64,000 nucleotides of DNA from Pochonia chlamydosporia 170 (GCF_001653235.2 NW_019154055.1:1-64000); one strand, 5' to 3'. Counted from the first letter of the stretch, positions 42,801-53,730 are shown. Program-made: numbers and translations. Notes: generated by a model not told the origin, from the letters alone.

Positions 42801-43177
42801 GAATTGAATTGAATTGAATTGAATTTAGTATCGCCTGCTGGCGCCCTATTGTAGGCATGAGGCGTGCTATCTAGCCTTCAAAGGCGATTACATTATTCCA
42901 CCTGCCCTGTAGGGAGCCAATAGGTTCACGGGGACCCGTGGATTTAAGGATTGCACGGGTCCTTTACATACAGTGTGAGCGTCCAATAGCACTAAGCAGC
43001 CAAAGGCTATTGACACAGTACGTTGCATTCTGGCGATCGCGACAGACGCGTCGAGGAGAGAGCACAGTACGGATTAATTCACCTGTTGGATCATGCTGGT
43101 AGCTTCTATCAACTTAGTCTAAGAACCTGCATCTGCATTAAATGAAGCAAATTGTTCACTTCATGGAGGCTGCTAAG

Positions 43178-46005
43178 CAGTGATCGGAATGGTCTGGTCT
43201 GTCTTGGTCTTGGTCTGGTCTGGACCGCCAAGACTCGGTCTGGTCTGGCAATTTCTCGAGACCATGGTCGGACCGGTCGGACCATCAAGTACTATAACTT
43301 AAATAGGTTAAGCTGAGAGGCTCATGGCGGCCGCTGGCTGAATTTTGGCCCAGAATGGTTACAAGTTTGTCTCTCTTTGCTTTTTATCTCAAAGTCCTCC
43401 TCCTCAAAAAGAAGCAATCATGCTGTATTAGGCAATATAACTGGAAACAGTTGCCTGACACAGCGTGCAACAGCTTGCTAAGATGTTGTGTATAGAACCT
43501 GCAGCCGTAGATTCTCGTGCTTCCATTGACCGCAATGTCAACTTCAACATCTCTTTCGCCGTCTCCTGCTCCTACCCTATCACCCTCTCCCACTTCACCC
43601 GCCCAAACGCCGCCATTTAATCCCACCACGTTTTCAGCGCAGGCCCCATATCCTGAGCCGCCAGACGAGTTTGTCCAGGACCGCGTCAGGTATGTTAACC
43701 GCGTAATACTCGCAAATAAAGGATATCACCCGGGTTCGTCTCACATTTGGAAGTACGGCCTCCAATACGTCCGAGGCAGTGATACGAAAGAGGTGTATTA
43801 CTGCCACGAGTGTGCGGTTGGAAAGTACAAGCAAGAATTGTTTGTTATCAATGGTACCTCTAGAGTCAGAAATCATCTTGAGAAGAAGCATCGGATTGAC
43901 TCCCAGACTGGTATCAGGAGGAAATTTTGCACCCAGAAGTCAGTACTCGATTTACAGAAAGATGCTGCAGCTTCCAGCACCTTCTTCTGGAAGGACTCGG
44001 TTGAGAAGTTCAAAGAACTTTTGATCCGCTGGATTGTATACTGCCACATTGCTTTCTTTCAACTGGATAATCAGTATTTCCGCGAACTCCTCTTCTTTCT
44101 GAATCCGGCGTTAATGAACCACCTTCCGAAGGCAGCAAGAACCATTCGAAACTGGGTGATGACTGCCTTCAGGTCAAAGAAGCAGCAGCTTAGAGAAGAT
44201 CTACAAGGTTCCCGAAGCAGAGTGTCAGTGTCCTTTGATCTCTGGACGTCGCCAAACCCTTACGCTATCCTAGGCATCGTCGCCATGTGGATTGATGCCG
44301 CCGGCAAGCGAAGGTCCACAGTTTTAGGTATGCGTCGTGTCTACGGTGAGCACACTGGCGAGAATATTGGATCAATTGTTCTTGAATTACTGAAAGAATA
44401 CAACATCGACGGGGACTCAATTGGATACTTCATGCTAGACAATGCCTCGTCGAATGACATTGCAGTGGAATTTATACTCAAGGAGCTATGCCCATGGATG
44501 GACTCAAAACAGCGTCGCCATCGCCGGCTGCGCTGTCTGGGCCATATAATCAATCTCTGTTGCCAGGCGTTCCTCATGGGTCGGAACTGTGAGAAATTTC
44601 TTGCAAAGCTCGAAAAACATCATTTGCGCGGAGACTATGCAAAAGTAGAGGAGCTCTGGAAGAAATTTGGATGTTTGGGTCGGCTCCACAACTTGGTGAG
44701 ATACATCCGGCTTACCCCTCAGCGTCGCGAGGAGTTTGCTACAATAGTGATCGGCGGGGATCTCTCTGCATTTGATGGGCTTGAGCTGATCCAGAATAAC
44801 TCGACACGTTGGAATTCGTGGTTTCATTCAATCACACGGGCATTGAATGTGCGGGAACGTTTAGAGCTCTTCTCCGCCCGCCACGTACCTGCGAAAGGCT
44901 CTCAAGGGATTGCGAACTTCAAGCTAGATGGGCAGCACTGGTTCGAACTCGAGAAGATTGAACTCGCTCTAAGGGACTTCTATGCTGCAGCTTTACTCTC
45001 CGAAGGTAGGAAAAAGTCTCTTGCCGAATGGTTTTCGACCATAGACTGCCTTCTTCGAGAGATAAACGAGACGAAGGATCATTACTATGACATCCACACC
45101 GAGGATGACAACAATTTCACATGGACGTATCTTCAAAGCTGCGCGGACGCCGCCTGGTCGAAATGCGCGGAGTACTACAACAACCACCAACTGAATTGGC
45201 GGTGTCGATATCCCGACGACACTGACCTGCCGCCCGCCTACTACGCAGCTCAAATTCTTGACCCTTATCGAAAGTGGGCTTGGTTTAGACAAGAATGGGT
45301 TCTTCCAGGCGACAAGGAGAAGCAGGAGTGGTTTGATAACGCTCAGCTAGCCGTGAAAAAACTCTGGGAGACGGAGTATAAGGGAAGGCACACTGTTGAG
45401 ATGCTGCCATCATCAGCTCGGAAGGAGAGAGATCCGGACCCGGCCTTTGATCGTCAAAGGGAACATAAGCGTATTCGAATAGACGCCCCGGTCTCTGCAG
45501 CTGATCTGTATGAGCAATACATTTCTACAGACCGACTTCATGACGATGAGGCAGGATGTGATGAAGCCATTGCTTACTGGTTGTCCCGCTATGACTCGCA
45601 GAGAGACCTTGCTCGCTTCGCTCTGGACATGTCTGCCATCTCACCTATGTCGGATGAGTGCGAACGTCTTTTTAGTAGTGCCAAGCTTACTGTTCTTGAT
45701 CGCCGTGGCAGGCTGAAGGCTGATATTATTGAGGCGTGTGAGTGTCTAAGGGCCTGGTTTGGAAAGCCAGAGGTTGAGAACGATAGTGAGAGCGAGGACG
45801 GTAGGAATGACGACGATAGATTCAGCGTATCGCAGATGTAAATATACCTAGCTACCGACACCCATTTCCGTTTGTGTCTTCAGTCTCATCCAGCTTGTTG
45901 GTCTCGTTGGTCGGACCGGTCCGACCAACCGGTCCGACCAAAGTGGCTTGGTCTGGTCTGGTCCAACCCCCCAGACCAGACCAGACCAGACCATTCCGAT
46001 CACTG
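43178..46005 (+). mobile_element. Autonomous hAT element
   Basis: 2828-bp element with terminal repeats CAGTGATCGGAATGGTCTGG at both ends in inverted orientation, followed by subterminal TGGTCTGG and GGTCGGACC repeats. It contains one intact transposase ORF. The 8-bp flanks, CTGCTAAG and CTTGTCAG, agree at only 5 positions, so the target duplication is mutated or lost. The short element at 23403-24132 carries the same ends. Confidence 0.88.
43535..45841 (+). CDS. hAT transposase (intact)
   Basis: An uninterrupted frame of 768 residues starts at the ATG at 43535 (MSTSTSLSPSPAP). The first 40 residues are Pro/Ser/Thr-rich. A BED-type zinc finger (CHECAVGKYKQ ... RNHLEKKH) lies around residues 85-120. 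The RNase-H-like core includes VSFDLWTSPNPYAILGIVAM, DSIGYFMLDNASSNDIAVEF, LRCLGHIINLCCQAFLMG and STRWNSWFHSITRALN. The C-terminal dimerisation domain is ISPMSDECERLFSSAKLTVL with ECLRAWFG, near residues 695-750. Length and motif order match active hAT transposases. No intron or frameshift was seen, unlike the other hAT copies here, so this is the best candidate for a functional cut-and-paste enzyme in the window. It presumably binds the TGGTCTGG-rich ends. Confidence 0.93.
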   Translation: MSTSTSLSPSPAPTLSPSPTSPAQTPPFNPTTFSAQAPYPEPPDEFVQDRVRYVNRVILANKGYHPGSSHIWKYGLQYVRGSDTKEVYYCHECAVGKYKQELFVINGTSRVRNHLEKKHRIDSQTGIRRKFCTQKSVLDLQKDAAASSTFFWKDSVEKFKELLIRWIVYCHIAFFQLDNQYFRELLFFLNPALMNHLPKAARTIRNWVMTAFRSKKQQLREDLQGSRSRVSVSFDLWTSPNPYAILGIVAMWIDAAGKRRSTVLGMRRVYGEHTGENIGSIVLELLKEYNIDGDSIGYFMLDNASSNDIAVEFILKELCPWMDSKQRRHRRLRCLGHIINLCCQAFLMGRNCEKFLAKLEKHHLRGDYAKVEELWKKFGCLGRLHNLVRYIRLTPQRREEFATIVIGGDLSAFDGLELIQNNSTRWNSWFHSITRALNVRERLELFSARHVPAKGSQGIANFKLDGQHWFELEKIELALRDFYAAALLSEGRKKSLAEWFSTIDCLLREINETKDHYYDIHTEDDNNFTWTYLQSCADAAWSKCAEYYNNHQLNWRCRYPDDTDLPPAYYAAQILDPYRKWAWFRQEWVLPGDKEKQEWFDNAQLAVKKLWETEYKGRHTVEMLPSSARKERDPDPAFDRQREHKRIRIDAPVSAADLYEQYISTDRLHDDEAGCDEAIAYWLSRYDSQRDLARFALDMSAISPMSDECERLFSSAKLTVLDRRGRLKADIIEACECLRAWFGKPEVENDSESEDGRNDDDRFSVSQM

Positions 46006-46163
46006 CTTGTCAGTCCTCCGGAGACGGGTGGGGAAGACAGTGGGTGGCACTTGGTATTTGCGTTTAACGGCCTTGATGATGGCAGGCGTCGCTGGTGAGA
46101 GCGTCCTCTTGGCCAGCGGATGGGCCTCGTCAAGTGACTTCAGGCGGGCAGAGAACCACTACC

Positions 46164-46682
46164 ACCTCGACCGACTAAGCCGGCCTGTCATCCATGTCAC
46201 AGCTAAGAACGGCGCTCGCGGCACCGTTTACGACATGGGCTGGGCACCACCCTCCCTGTGTTATCATAATGGAGTTTGACAAGTACAGCGGTCCAGTGTT
46301 CCTGACCACCGTTGATGGCAGGAAGATTGTCCCGATTCTCCCAGTAGAGAGGGACTTCCTCATCGGAACCACTCCCTGCACTCGCACGCAGTTTCCCCTG
46401 ATCGTATGCTACGCTATTACTGTTCACAAGTCGCAAAGCATCACTGAAGATGTGATCGTTACAGATCTCTCCTGCCGGGACTTTCAGACCGGTTTGAGCT
46501 ATGTAGCTGTCTCTCGAGTGAAAACGCTCCAGGGCCTAATGCTGGATGGGCCATTTGATCGTAATCACCTGTTTCATGAGTCTCCTCCAGATGGTATGAA
46601 GATGAAGCTGCGGGACCAAGAGCTAAGGAAACGGCAGGTTCTTACACGGAATCCCTACAAGGTAGACCACGGTTCTGCATAA
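46164..46682 (+). pseudogene. Helitron Pif1-like helicase, C-terminal fragment with internal deletion
   Basis: Two plus frames show LDRLSRPVIHVTAKN joined directly to GARGTVYDMGWAP. A continuation in another frame has IMEFDKYSGPVFLTTVDGRK, then PILPVERDFLIGTTPCTRTQ, YAITVHKSQSITEDVIVTDL and GLSYVAVSRVKTLQGLML, to a stop at 46680-46682. These are the last motifs of Pif1-like helicases of the Helitron type. The segment between the first two blocks, usually about 50 residues, is missing, and a frameshift lies near 46270. It is distinct in sequence from the helicase remnant at 20447-21006. Confidence 0.85.
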
Positions 46683-46783
46683 AAAAGTACAAAATTGCTC
46701 CGGTGATCAACTAGATAGCTAACTGATGTAATTTGCTGTAATAATTGGTTGGCCCACGGGCTCTCAGCCTTCGGATGATTCTA

Positions 46784-46812
46784 CCCCTTGCACCGCCGCT
46801 CTTTGCAAGGGG
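46784..46812. other. Hairpin downstream of the Helitron helicase
   Basis: A perfect 9-bp stem (CCCCTTGCA / TGCAAGGGG) with an 11-nt loop, about 100 bp after the helicase stop. It may be a Helitron terminal hairpin, but no CTRR follows it closely. Confidence 0.4.
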
Positions 46813-46925
46813 TGACGTAGTATTTTTGGGAATTCCAAGCCTGATCTTTGAACACGACTCGGGCGGCTTGGTCTTGGTCAATGGGCAAATGACACGCCGT
46901 GGGGCTAGGGATGAGCCACTGCTGT

Positions 46926-47157
46926 TGTCGGATAAAACTGACTCTGTTGATAGAACAAGCAAACTTGGTGTAAATGCTGGTTGTCATGGCGTCGGCTATG
47001 AGAACTGAGAATAGCCGGGAAAAGCAATTATTTGCTTCGGACGAAAGGAAGTGTTTTGATATTAAAAGGAGAGCTGCAAACAGAGTCTGCAGCTCGAACA
47101 ACAAGAATAACAATTTTGTAAAAGAGCTTAGTTAACAATGAGTCTCATAACGTGACA
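46926..47157 (+). repeat. Solo LTR, family B, with target duplication GCTGT
   Basis: 232 bp, TGTCGGATAAAACTGAC to ATAACGTGACA, nearly identical to 27240-27471. Flanked by GCTGT at 46921-46925 and 47158-47162. Confidence 0.95.
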
Positions 47158-47361
47158 GCTGTACCCGTTCCCAAATCTAACCATCTGTCATATTTTAAAT
47201 CACTGTACTGAGGTCAATCTAAAGTTCCAACTCATTTTCGCTATCGTGGTACATTTCTCTGTCTGCGCCCGCCTCAGATCAACTATCGACGTTTGAGACG
47301 TTACCAAAAAGCATTATTGCGACGCGGCCCGTATCAATTGCCTTAAACGGTGTATTCCTGG

Positions 47362-48911
47362 TCAGCGCTGCGTCCACTCACCGGCCATCCATCGGTTGAC
47401 AAGATCGAGTGTGGCTTCGGGCTGGTCCAGGATCGCAAAATGGCCAGCGTCAAAGATGCGAGCAAAGGCGAAGTTGTCCGCTGCCTTGATCTCGCCGTAG
47501 TCGCCGCTGTTCGTGCCTGAGGTAACACGAATGCGTTGAGTCTGGGCCATGCTGAAGGCATCGCGACCTGGCCACTCGAGTGCCTCGGTCCAGGCCCGGT
47601 TGCCGAGCCAGTTGCAGATGAAATCCCCGTCGCCAGCAAACACAAGTACCGGAATCTTCTCTAGGGCCTTGGAGACCTGTTGCTGGAGGGGCTTCACCCA
47701 GTCACCTGTCCCCAGGAAATCGGAAAAAATGGATGCACTGCAAACTTCCCAGCGATCGACTCCCTCGACACCTAACGTTTTCATTACGTCCCTCTGGTTG
47801 AGCCAGCTCGTAATGGGTGGCACACTCTTGCTGCAGAAGTTTGTGAAGTTGCCACTGCATTGCTCGCGTAAGTTATATATATTGACCCCATTATCCGCCA
47901 CAGGAGAAATGAGGGCATTATTACAGACGTCGAGCGCATGCGAACAAGTAGTTGCATCAGCAGTGTCGTAGCATGACTGGATCTGGTCTCGACATTTTGG
48001 CTCCACCTCTTTCATAGCCTGGCAGACGGTCTCGTTAACGACTGCTGCAATACCACCCTCGCCACAGGCCATGGGCCGATAAGATTGAAATTGAACTAAG
48101 GCATCGGTTATTCCATCTCCAATGATAGCGCTCTTGAGGTTCATGTTTCGGTCTTCATGGGAAAGCATCTCGGCAGCGATGGCAGGGACATAATGACCCG
48201 AGTACGAACTCCCAGCCACATGGAAGTCTTGCCTGGCGTACTCCGGGAATTGCTGGAAGAAAACTTGCATAGCCTTGTAGACATCCTTTGCAGCTGCCTC
48301 CGTAGAATTCACTCGCTGGCGGCTGCGCGAGAATCCGGCATTCACTGGTGAGTCGAGGAAAATTATAGACGCGCGGCTATTCCAGGAGAAAGGATTAGGA
48401 ACCGGCTTGAGCTTCCCATTAATCCTAGCTGGACCCAGCTGCTGGAAGAGGCCGAGCATGGAGGAACACCCGGGGCCTCCCTCGATCCATAGGATCACGG
48501 GGTCCTTGGCGGGATCGTTACGAGACTCGAAGAACCCTGTCCAGGACGGTTAGTTATTATGAAAATCTGCTACTGCGATCATTGTTCCAGTTTAGTGCGC
48601 TGAAGTAACTCACAATAAAATAGGTGCTTGTCCTGCGCCTTGTCATCAAGATAGCCACTGAACTGCTTAACATTGTCGACACCCAGCGAGGAAGGGTCCG
48701 CCGTTTTTGCTTTCGGTTGGCAATTCCGGGGCTCCCCGCTTGGATTTGTGCGCTGGAGGTACGAAGCTACAGCCGCAGGCTTTCCGCTGTCTTGGATCGT
48801 GCTGACGTTACCGTTGTATGCAGCCAGGAGACCGGCTCCGGACGCAGAGCTGCCCCCGACCGAGGCCACCAATTTGGCGCCGAAAAGGAAAGCTAAGTCG
48901 GAAATCCGCAT
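47362..48911 (-). CDS. Serine carboxypeptidase (S10 family)
   Basis: Exons 48911-48614 and 48536-47362, with a 77-nt intron (GTGAGT donor), join to 490 residues. The N-terminus [20 protein letters not shown] looks like a signal peptide, so the enzyme is probably vacuolar or secreted. The fold's landmarks are present: [10 protein letters not shown] (residues 116-125), [11 protein letters not shown], the nucleophile region [10 protein letters not shown] with Ser210, an Asp in [14 protein letters not shown], and a His in [12 protein letters not shown]. Cys residues between about 255 and 330 fit the usual disulfides. In carboxypeptidase Y the substrate's C-terminal carboxylate is held by Asn51, Glu65 and Glu145; here these positions appear to be Glu118, Gln132 and Ser209. 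The catalytic triad is intact, so activity is likely but specificity may differ. A solo LTR lies 200 bp beyond its 3' end and a decayed copia LTR in its upstream region. Confidence 0.92.
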
Positions 48912-49119
48912 TTTTTTTTTCTTTTCAAGATCATCGATTGTCTAATGCCCTGTAAGGCGTCAAACGACGAAGGGGCAGAGAAAGAAGGGCAGAGGTAGCG
49001 AGCTGATATGACCCCAGCTGGTGAGGGTGTAAGAGCACGAGCAAGGTCGAGATGTTGGGCTAAATGATCGCTTGCGAGGGAAGAAGATTCCTTAGAAAAG
49101 CTCAGGAATACCTCCGTAT

Positions 49120-49225
49120 TTATGCGACACAACAGAAGAGGAACAATGAATACACTGGGCCATTTCCCACAAACCTATTCGTTTTACAATGACGCCGTTT
49201 TTGCCAGTATCCATACGGTAAGGTT
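49120..49225 (+). repeat. Decayed copia-family LTR fragment
   Basis: AACAATGAATACACTGGGC, TTTTACAATGACGCC and CCAGTATCCATACGGT match the 3' half of the 217-bp copia LTR with scattered changes. It lies about 210 bp upstream of the carboxypeptidase start. Confidence 0.75.
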
Positions 49226-49400
49226 ACTTCGTAGCTTCTTGGCCTCGTATTTTGTTTGCGGAAGCGCTAGGCTCCTCTCGGCTATGCTGCGGCAAAAATA
49301 TCCCTCGGCTCTGCCACCTGCCCGGCTCTTCCCAATACCGCACCCGACAAGAGCATCCTGGCTCCCACTGGAATGGCCCCCCCCTTTGACTGGCTGAGCC

Positions 49401-49822
49401 CAGGATGGTCATCGATATGATCGATACGATACGATACGATATCGATATCGACGGGCGATATCGTCGATATCGTCGATATGGATGCACAGTTAGAATGTAC
49501 GGTCACTCACTGTGGGAGATCAAAATTATTCCCAAAAATAAGGTACCGATTGTGCTATGTCGTTGCTGGAGTTACATCGACATCGGTTCACTACACAGTA
49601 TAAACTGTGCAAGACAATACAAAGGAATTGCCAGCCTGTTGCCTCCGCAACAAGCCATGTCCTATTTTTAGAGTCCGAAATTTCGATTTACAAATAAAAT
49701 TACCCTATTAGGGTTGCTCCAATTTCGGATATATTGTAATCGATATTGATATCGATATCGATATCGGTCGATACGATATTGATCGACGATACAAATCGAT
49801 ATACTTATCGATGACCACCCTG
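49401..49822. mobile_element. hAT-type MITE with 8-bp target duplication
   Basis: A 422-bp non-coding element. Terminal inverted repeats CAGGATGGTCATCGATA and CAGGGTGGTCATCGATA differ at one base. Both subterminal regions are packed with ATCGATA/TATCGTA motifs. A perfect 8-bp duplication, GCTGAGCC, occurs at 49393-49400 and 49823-49830. TIR start and duplication length are those of hAT elements, but no transposase here shares these ends. Confidence 0.92.
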
Positions 49823-50024
49823 GCTGAGCCAACAAATTCCAGCTTCGTTCAGCATACATCGTTTGTGCTCGTGTGATGCACCTTTATCAAGTCTGTCGGG
49901 GCCGTATGCAGCCTTTGCCAAACGAGTCCGTTATCCATTTCTTTCGAAGCTGGGAAGGTATACGTCCTAGCAGAATCAGCTTATATCAATGCCCTCAGCT
50001 AATTGTTGTGATCTCTGGCACGTT

Positions 50025-50340
50025 CTGTCAATGCAAAGTCCAGTATGTTTGCTGCTGAAAAAGCCTCTGTCCTCAACTTGGCCACCTGACGAACGGTGGT
50101 GGTTAAATTGTGCGGAACGTACGACCCCCAGATCAGATCATCGGGGGACCCCTGCTGCCTGTGATGCTCGGCAGTCATTCACCGGAAGCTATTGGCGCAG
50201 TCACAGGGCACGGACTGCCAACGATACGAGCATAGACAAACATCGTACGACACCGCAATGGTAGCTCGATTCGAACCGCAGTATGGACTCGATGAAATGG
50301 AAGGATTGGCCCCGTACTTCATATCCAACGGCGTTGAGTT
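50025..50340. repeat. Diverged dispersed repeat, copy 1
   Basis: Collinear with 63415-63790: GTCAATGC.AAGTCCAGTATG, a GTGATGCTC block, GCAGTCA..GGGCACGGACTG and AACG..ACGAGCA.AGACAAA. Identity looks like 60-70%. It contains no recognised coding sequence. Confidence 0.55.
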
Positions 50341-50540
50341 TTATCCGGGAGTGCAGGGGGTTGCTCTCATTTCATCCTGGTGTGCACGCAAATCCGCGTA
50401 ATTGGCCGGGCGGTCACAGATATCGAACCTCATGTTGGCTGCCATCAGCAATTTACGCCATGTCGTCCGCTCCATCACTACTAGTATGCTTCGATTCTTG
50501 TGAATAGTGCCGAAGTGCTGGTCCGACGGCAGGCGCATCC

Positions 50541-50712
50541 TGTCGGATAAGGCTGCCACTGCTGATTGAAGAAAGCTGATTTGGTGTAATTGCTAGATGC
50601 CATAAAATCATAGATACAGAAGTTTGAAAAGCTGACTAACCACCTGTAATTTAATCAATAGGCTGGGATATCTTTCTAACAGAGATAAATGACATGAATC
50701 CCTTTGGCTAAG
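50541..50712 (+). repeat. Truncated solo LTR, family B
   Basis: TGTCGGATAAGGCTGCC start and about 170 bp collinear with 41652-41927. It breaks off where the Mutator-like terminal sequence begins, suggesting that element inserted into it or that it was cut by deletion. Confidence 0.8.
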
Positions 50713-50790
50713 GCAATGACTATGCGGGCCGAACCACTTTGGTACGGGGCCTTTCGTACGGGGGCCGTGTGGCTGGTATTCCTAATTTGG
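50710..50790 (+). repeat. Left terminal region of the Mutator-like element
   Basis: Starts AAGGCAATGACTATGCGGGC; related to 34447-34514 in inverse orientation. A matching right end was not found. Confidence 0.5.
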
Positions 50791-50913
50791 CAGACGACGC
50801 CATTCCAGCAAGTGGCAAGCAGTACCGCATTGCTGCCGGAATATTCCAATGTAATTAGACCAAAATGCCACAAACCCTTTCATTTTATCAAACAATATAT
50901 CGTGCATGTTACA

Positions 50914-53134
50914 ATGAGCTCTCAGGAAACCATAGCTTTATTCACCTGTGCTGGGTGAAACGACAGCACAGCTGCCCAGTCGTCCCCTGAGGGCCAAAGG
51001 TGGGAGCTCACACCATTCGACCCCGAACTTCACTACGGCGCTGGAGACGATAATGCCTTGTATAATATTTTTGCGACATGGCCAGATAACTTCTTCAGCA
51101 GCCTTCCCAAGCCTCATGGCAACCGCGGTATCGATGAGCCTTATTTAGAATTGAGACAATCCCAAATATTCTTGGACGACTGCTTCCGCGGCAAGGGTAC
51201 TCGGCGCTGCTGCACAACAACGATTCCCTGTCCAGATAAGCTGGACAGAGAGCGTATGCGCCAGCAAGTCCAATTGGAGGAAGTCAATACTTACATAACA
51301 CCCAAAGCCCTCTTTCGGTCTGCTCTAGACCTCGCACGCGAGCAAGCAAAGCTTGACTCCTCATTGGCAAACGCTTTGGCTAGGCATCGTCGGACATCTG
51401 ATCTGCGGAGGGCTACTTGTGAGAACCCAAGTGCATCACCCTCATTGATACAAAGGCGAGACCGACAGGAACATCAAGAACGTGACGACAACTCAGACAC
51501 AGGCTCTAGTACTCAAAGTCAGTCTAACACCATTCTCAACCCGCCGATTCCTGGTCCCCTCACTTCATCAATACAGGCTCTCCAGTCCCAAGTCAACAAC
51601 TTTGCAAAGGAAAACGGATTTGGAGTGGTCAGACGGAACGGCTCGGGTAGTAGTGTACGGAAAACCCGGTACGTATTTGAGTGTGATCGGTATGGCCAGC
51701 CGCGCCCATCCAGAGGGGCAGGGCTTCGCCAGAAGCGCTCTCGGAAATGCGGTTGCAAGTGGAAGGTTGTGGGGGAAGCGTTAGAAGAGAACAATTATAT
51801 GTGGACTCTGCGGGAGTTTGCCGACCTTCAGCACAGTAAACACAATCATGGACAGAGTATGAGTCTCTCAGCTCATCCAATTCACCGGAGGCTAAGCGAC
51901 TCTGTCAAGGCAACGGTTGAAGCTATTAGCCGGCGAGTCGGCATACGGGCCCGCGATATACGTGGCGTTGTCAAAGAAAAACACCCCGGCACCGTCTATA
52001 CGCGTAAGGACATCTATAACGCTAGGGCGCTCTTGCGCCGCGAGAAGCTTGACGGGTTGAGCCCAACAGCCGCCTTGATTAAGCTCTTCGATGAGAGAAG
52101 CATCCCATATATTGTCAAATGGTCAGACGCAGAGCCTGACCGCCTTGTTGGCTTTATATGGACCTTTTCATACTGTCTTCGCATGTGGAAACGATTTCCC
52201 GAAAATCATGAGCTTTGATAACACGTACAATACGAATCGTTTCAAGCTGCCCCTCTTCCAGGTGACGGGGCAGACCTGTCTCAAATCTGTCTACAACGCC
52301 GCTTTCGGATTGATCGATAATGAGAGACGGGAAGGTTTCCAATTCCTCGCTGAGGGACCCAGACAGCTAATTGTGGAGCATGAAATCCAGTCACCGGACG
52401 TGATCATCACGGACTATGATAAGCAGATGAAGGTTGCATTAGATATCCAGTTCCCCGGCAGCCAACAGCAAATTTGCATCCACCATGTCATCTCAAACGT
52501 TCTTCTCAATGCCAAACGAAGGTGGAAGGACGCAGAGGAGGAGGGTGACGGCTGTGGACATAACAGTTCCGACAGTGAACGGTCACAGGCGGCACTAACC
52601 TCGAGAGATATGGAAGCTGTGCGAGCTGTAGGGAAAGACGGCAGCCCGCCGTTGCGGACTGACCACACCTCACCTGTGCCACACAACTATCGCGGAGTCC
52701 TTGAATTATGGAAGCTCGTGGTCTTCGAACAGACTAAAGATGATTACGAGAAGGCCTGGGCGCGTTTATGCGATGAGTTCAATGACCAGCAGATAATTCT
52801 GATGTACCTTTACAATACTTACTTGCCTGTAAGTGCGCAATGGGCTCATTGCTTTATCAAGAAGTACCGCAATTTCGGGGTTCGGGTGACTTCTGGCACG
52901 GAGGCGAGCAACAACAATGTCAAGAGTTATCTGCTCAACGGCATGAGCAATTTATACGGACTTGTCGAAGCGATCGAGGGCATGTTGGCTGATCAGCAGC
53001 AGGATTTCCTTGACAACTGCTCGCAAGACGAAGTCCTGGATTGCAATGCATTCATATTTGACAAACCGGAAACGCCGCGGAATATGACTGTTTGCATGAT
53101 AAGAAGCAAAGGGGGTTGGGAGTTATTCAGCTAG
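50914..53134 (+). pseudogene. Mutator-like (MULE, Hop/FAR1-type) transposase
   Basis: From the ATG at 50914 (MSSQETIALF) the frame is interrupted by a TGA at 50956-50958, then open to a frameshift near 52201-52204 (one extra A in an A run), then open to 53134. Residues about 215-300 hold a FAR1-like DNA-binding region with KTRYVFECDRYGQP, CGCKWKVVGE and HNHG. Later come the MULE motifs IMSFDNTYNTNRFKLPLFQV, VIITDYDKQMKVALDIQFPG with the CIHHVISNVL box, and TSGTEASNNNVKSYL. DDE-type residues are present (SFDNTY, TDYD and an Glu in GTEASN). Weakly similar coding continues in other frames to about 53480, so the zinc-binding C-terminus is decayed. With two lesions it is not functional. Confidence 0.88.
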
Positions 53135-53730
53135 GGAGGCGCCGAGCTTGCCAATCGGCGATACTAGGTGGCGAAGCTTGATGTAACCATTGAGGCAATC
53201 GCACAAGGACAACAAACAAACCAGGCGATCTGGCTAGCGAATCCAAAGGTGCTTGGAGACGACAGCCGCCCGACATGCATGCCTGGTGCACGAAGCTACG
53301 CATACATCAATACATGAACGGCTTCAGAACTACCGACCAGTGAGATTGTCAGGCAAGAAGGTCGACGTGCGTGGCATTTTAGGGATCCAGTGACATCACC
53401 TTCGGAGATTGATCAAGGAAGTATTGCCTCTTCACTTCGTACTTCTCCTTTCCACATCAGGCACCTAGGTAACAAGCAATCGGAAGGTCATAGAGCCGAG
53501 CATCCCTGCTTGTGAAAAAGGCACCTGAACAACTCGGCGGACAAGGTTGCTCGTAAGATTTTGGCTCGCGCTTCATCAAGCAGTTGATGTGATGTGTCAC
53601 AATTTCAAAGAATTGGACATGTCAGGCCCCACGGATTTCCGATAATTACGATATAATATTCATCTCAGCTCTGAGAAATTTTCCCCGATTATCTACATCT
53701 AGGCCAAATGTGGAACAAGGACAGGAAATA
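53135..53730. other. Decayed 3' part of the MULE and unassigned DNA
   Basis: Short frames such as VRQEGRRAWHFRDPVTSPSE (about 53350-53410) look like a continuation of the transposase in shifted frames. The last 200 bp hold nothing recognised. Confidence 0.4.
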
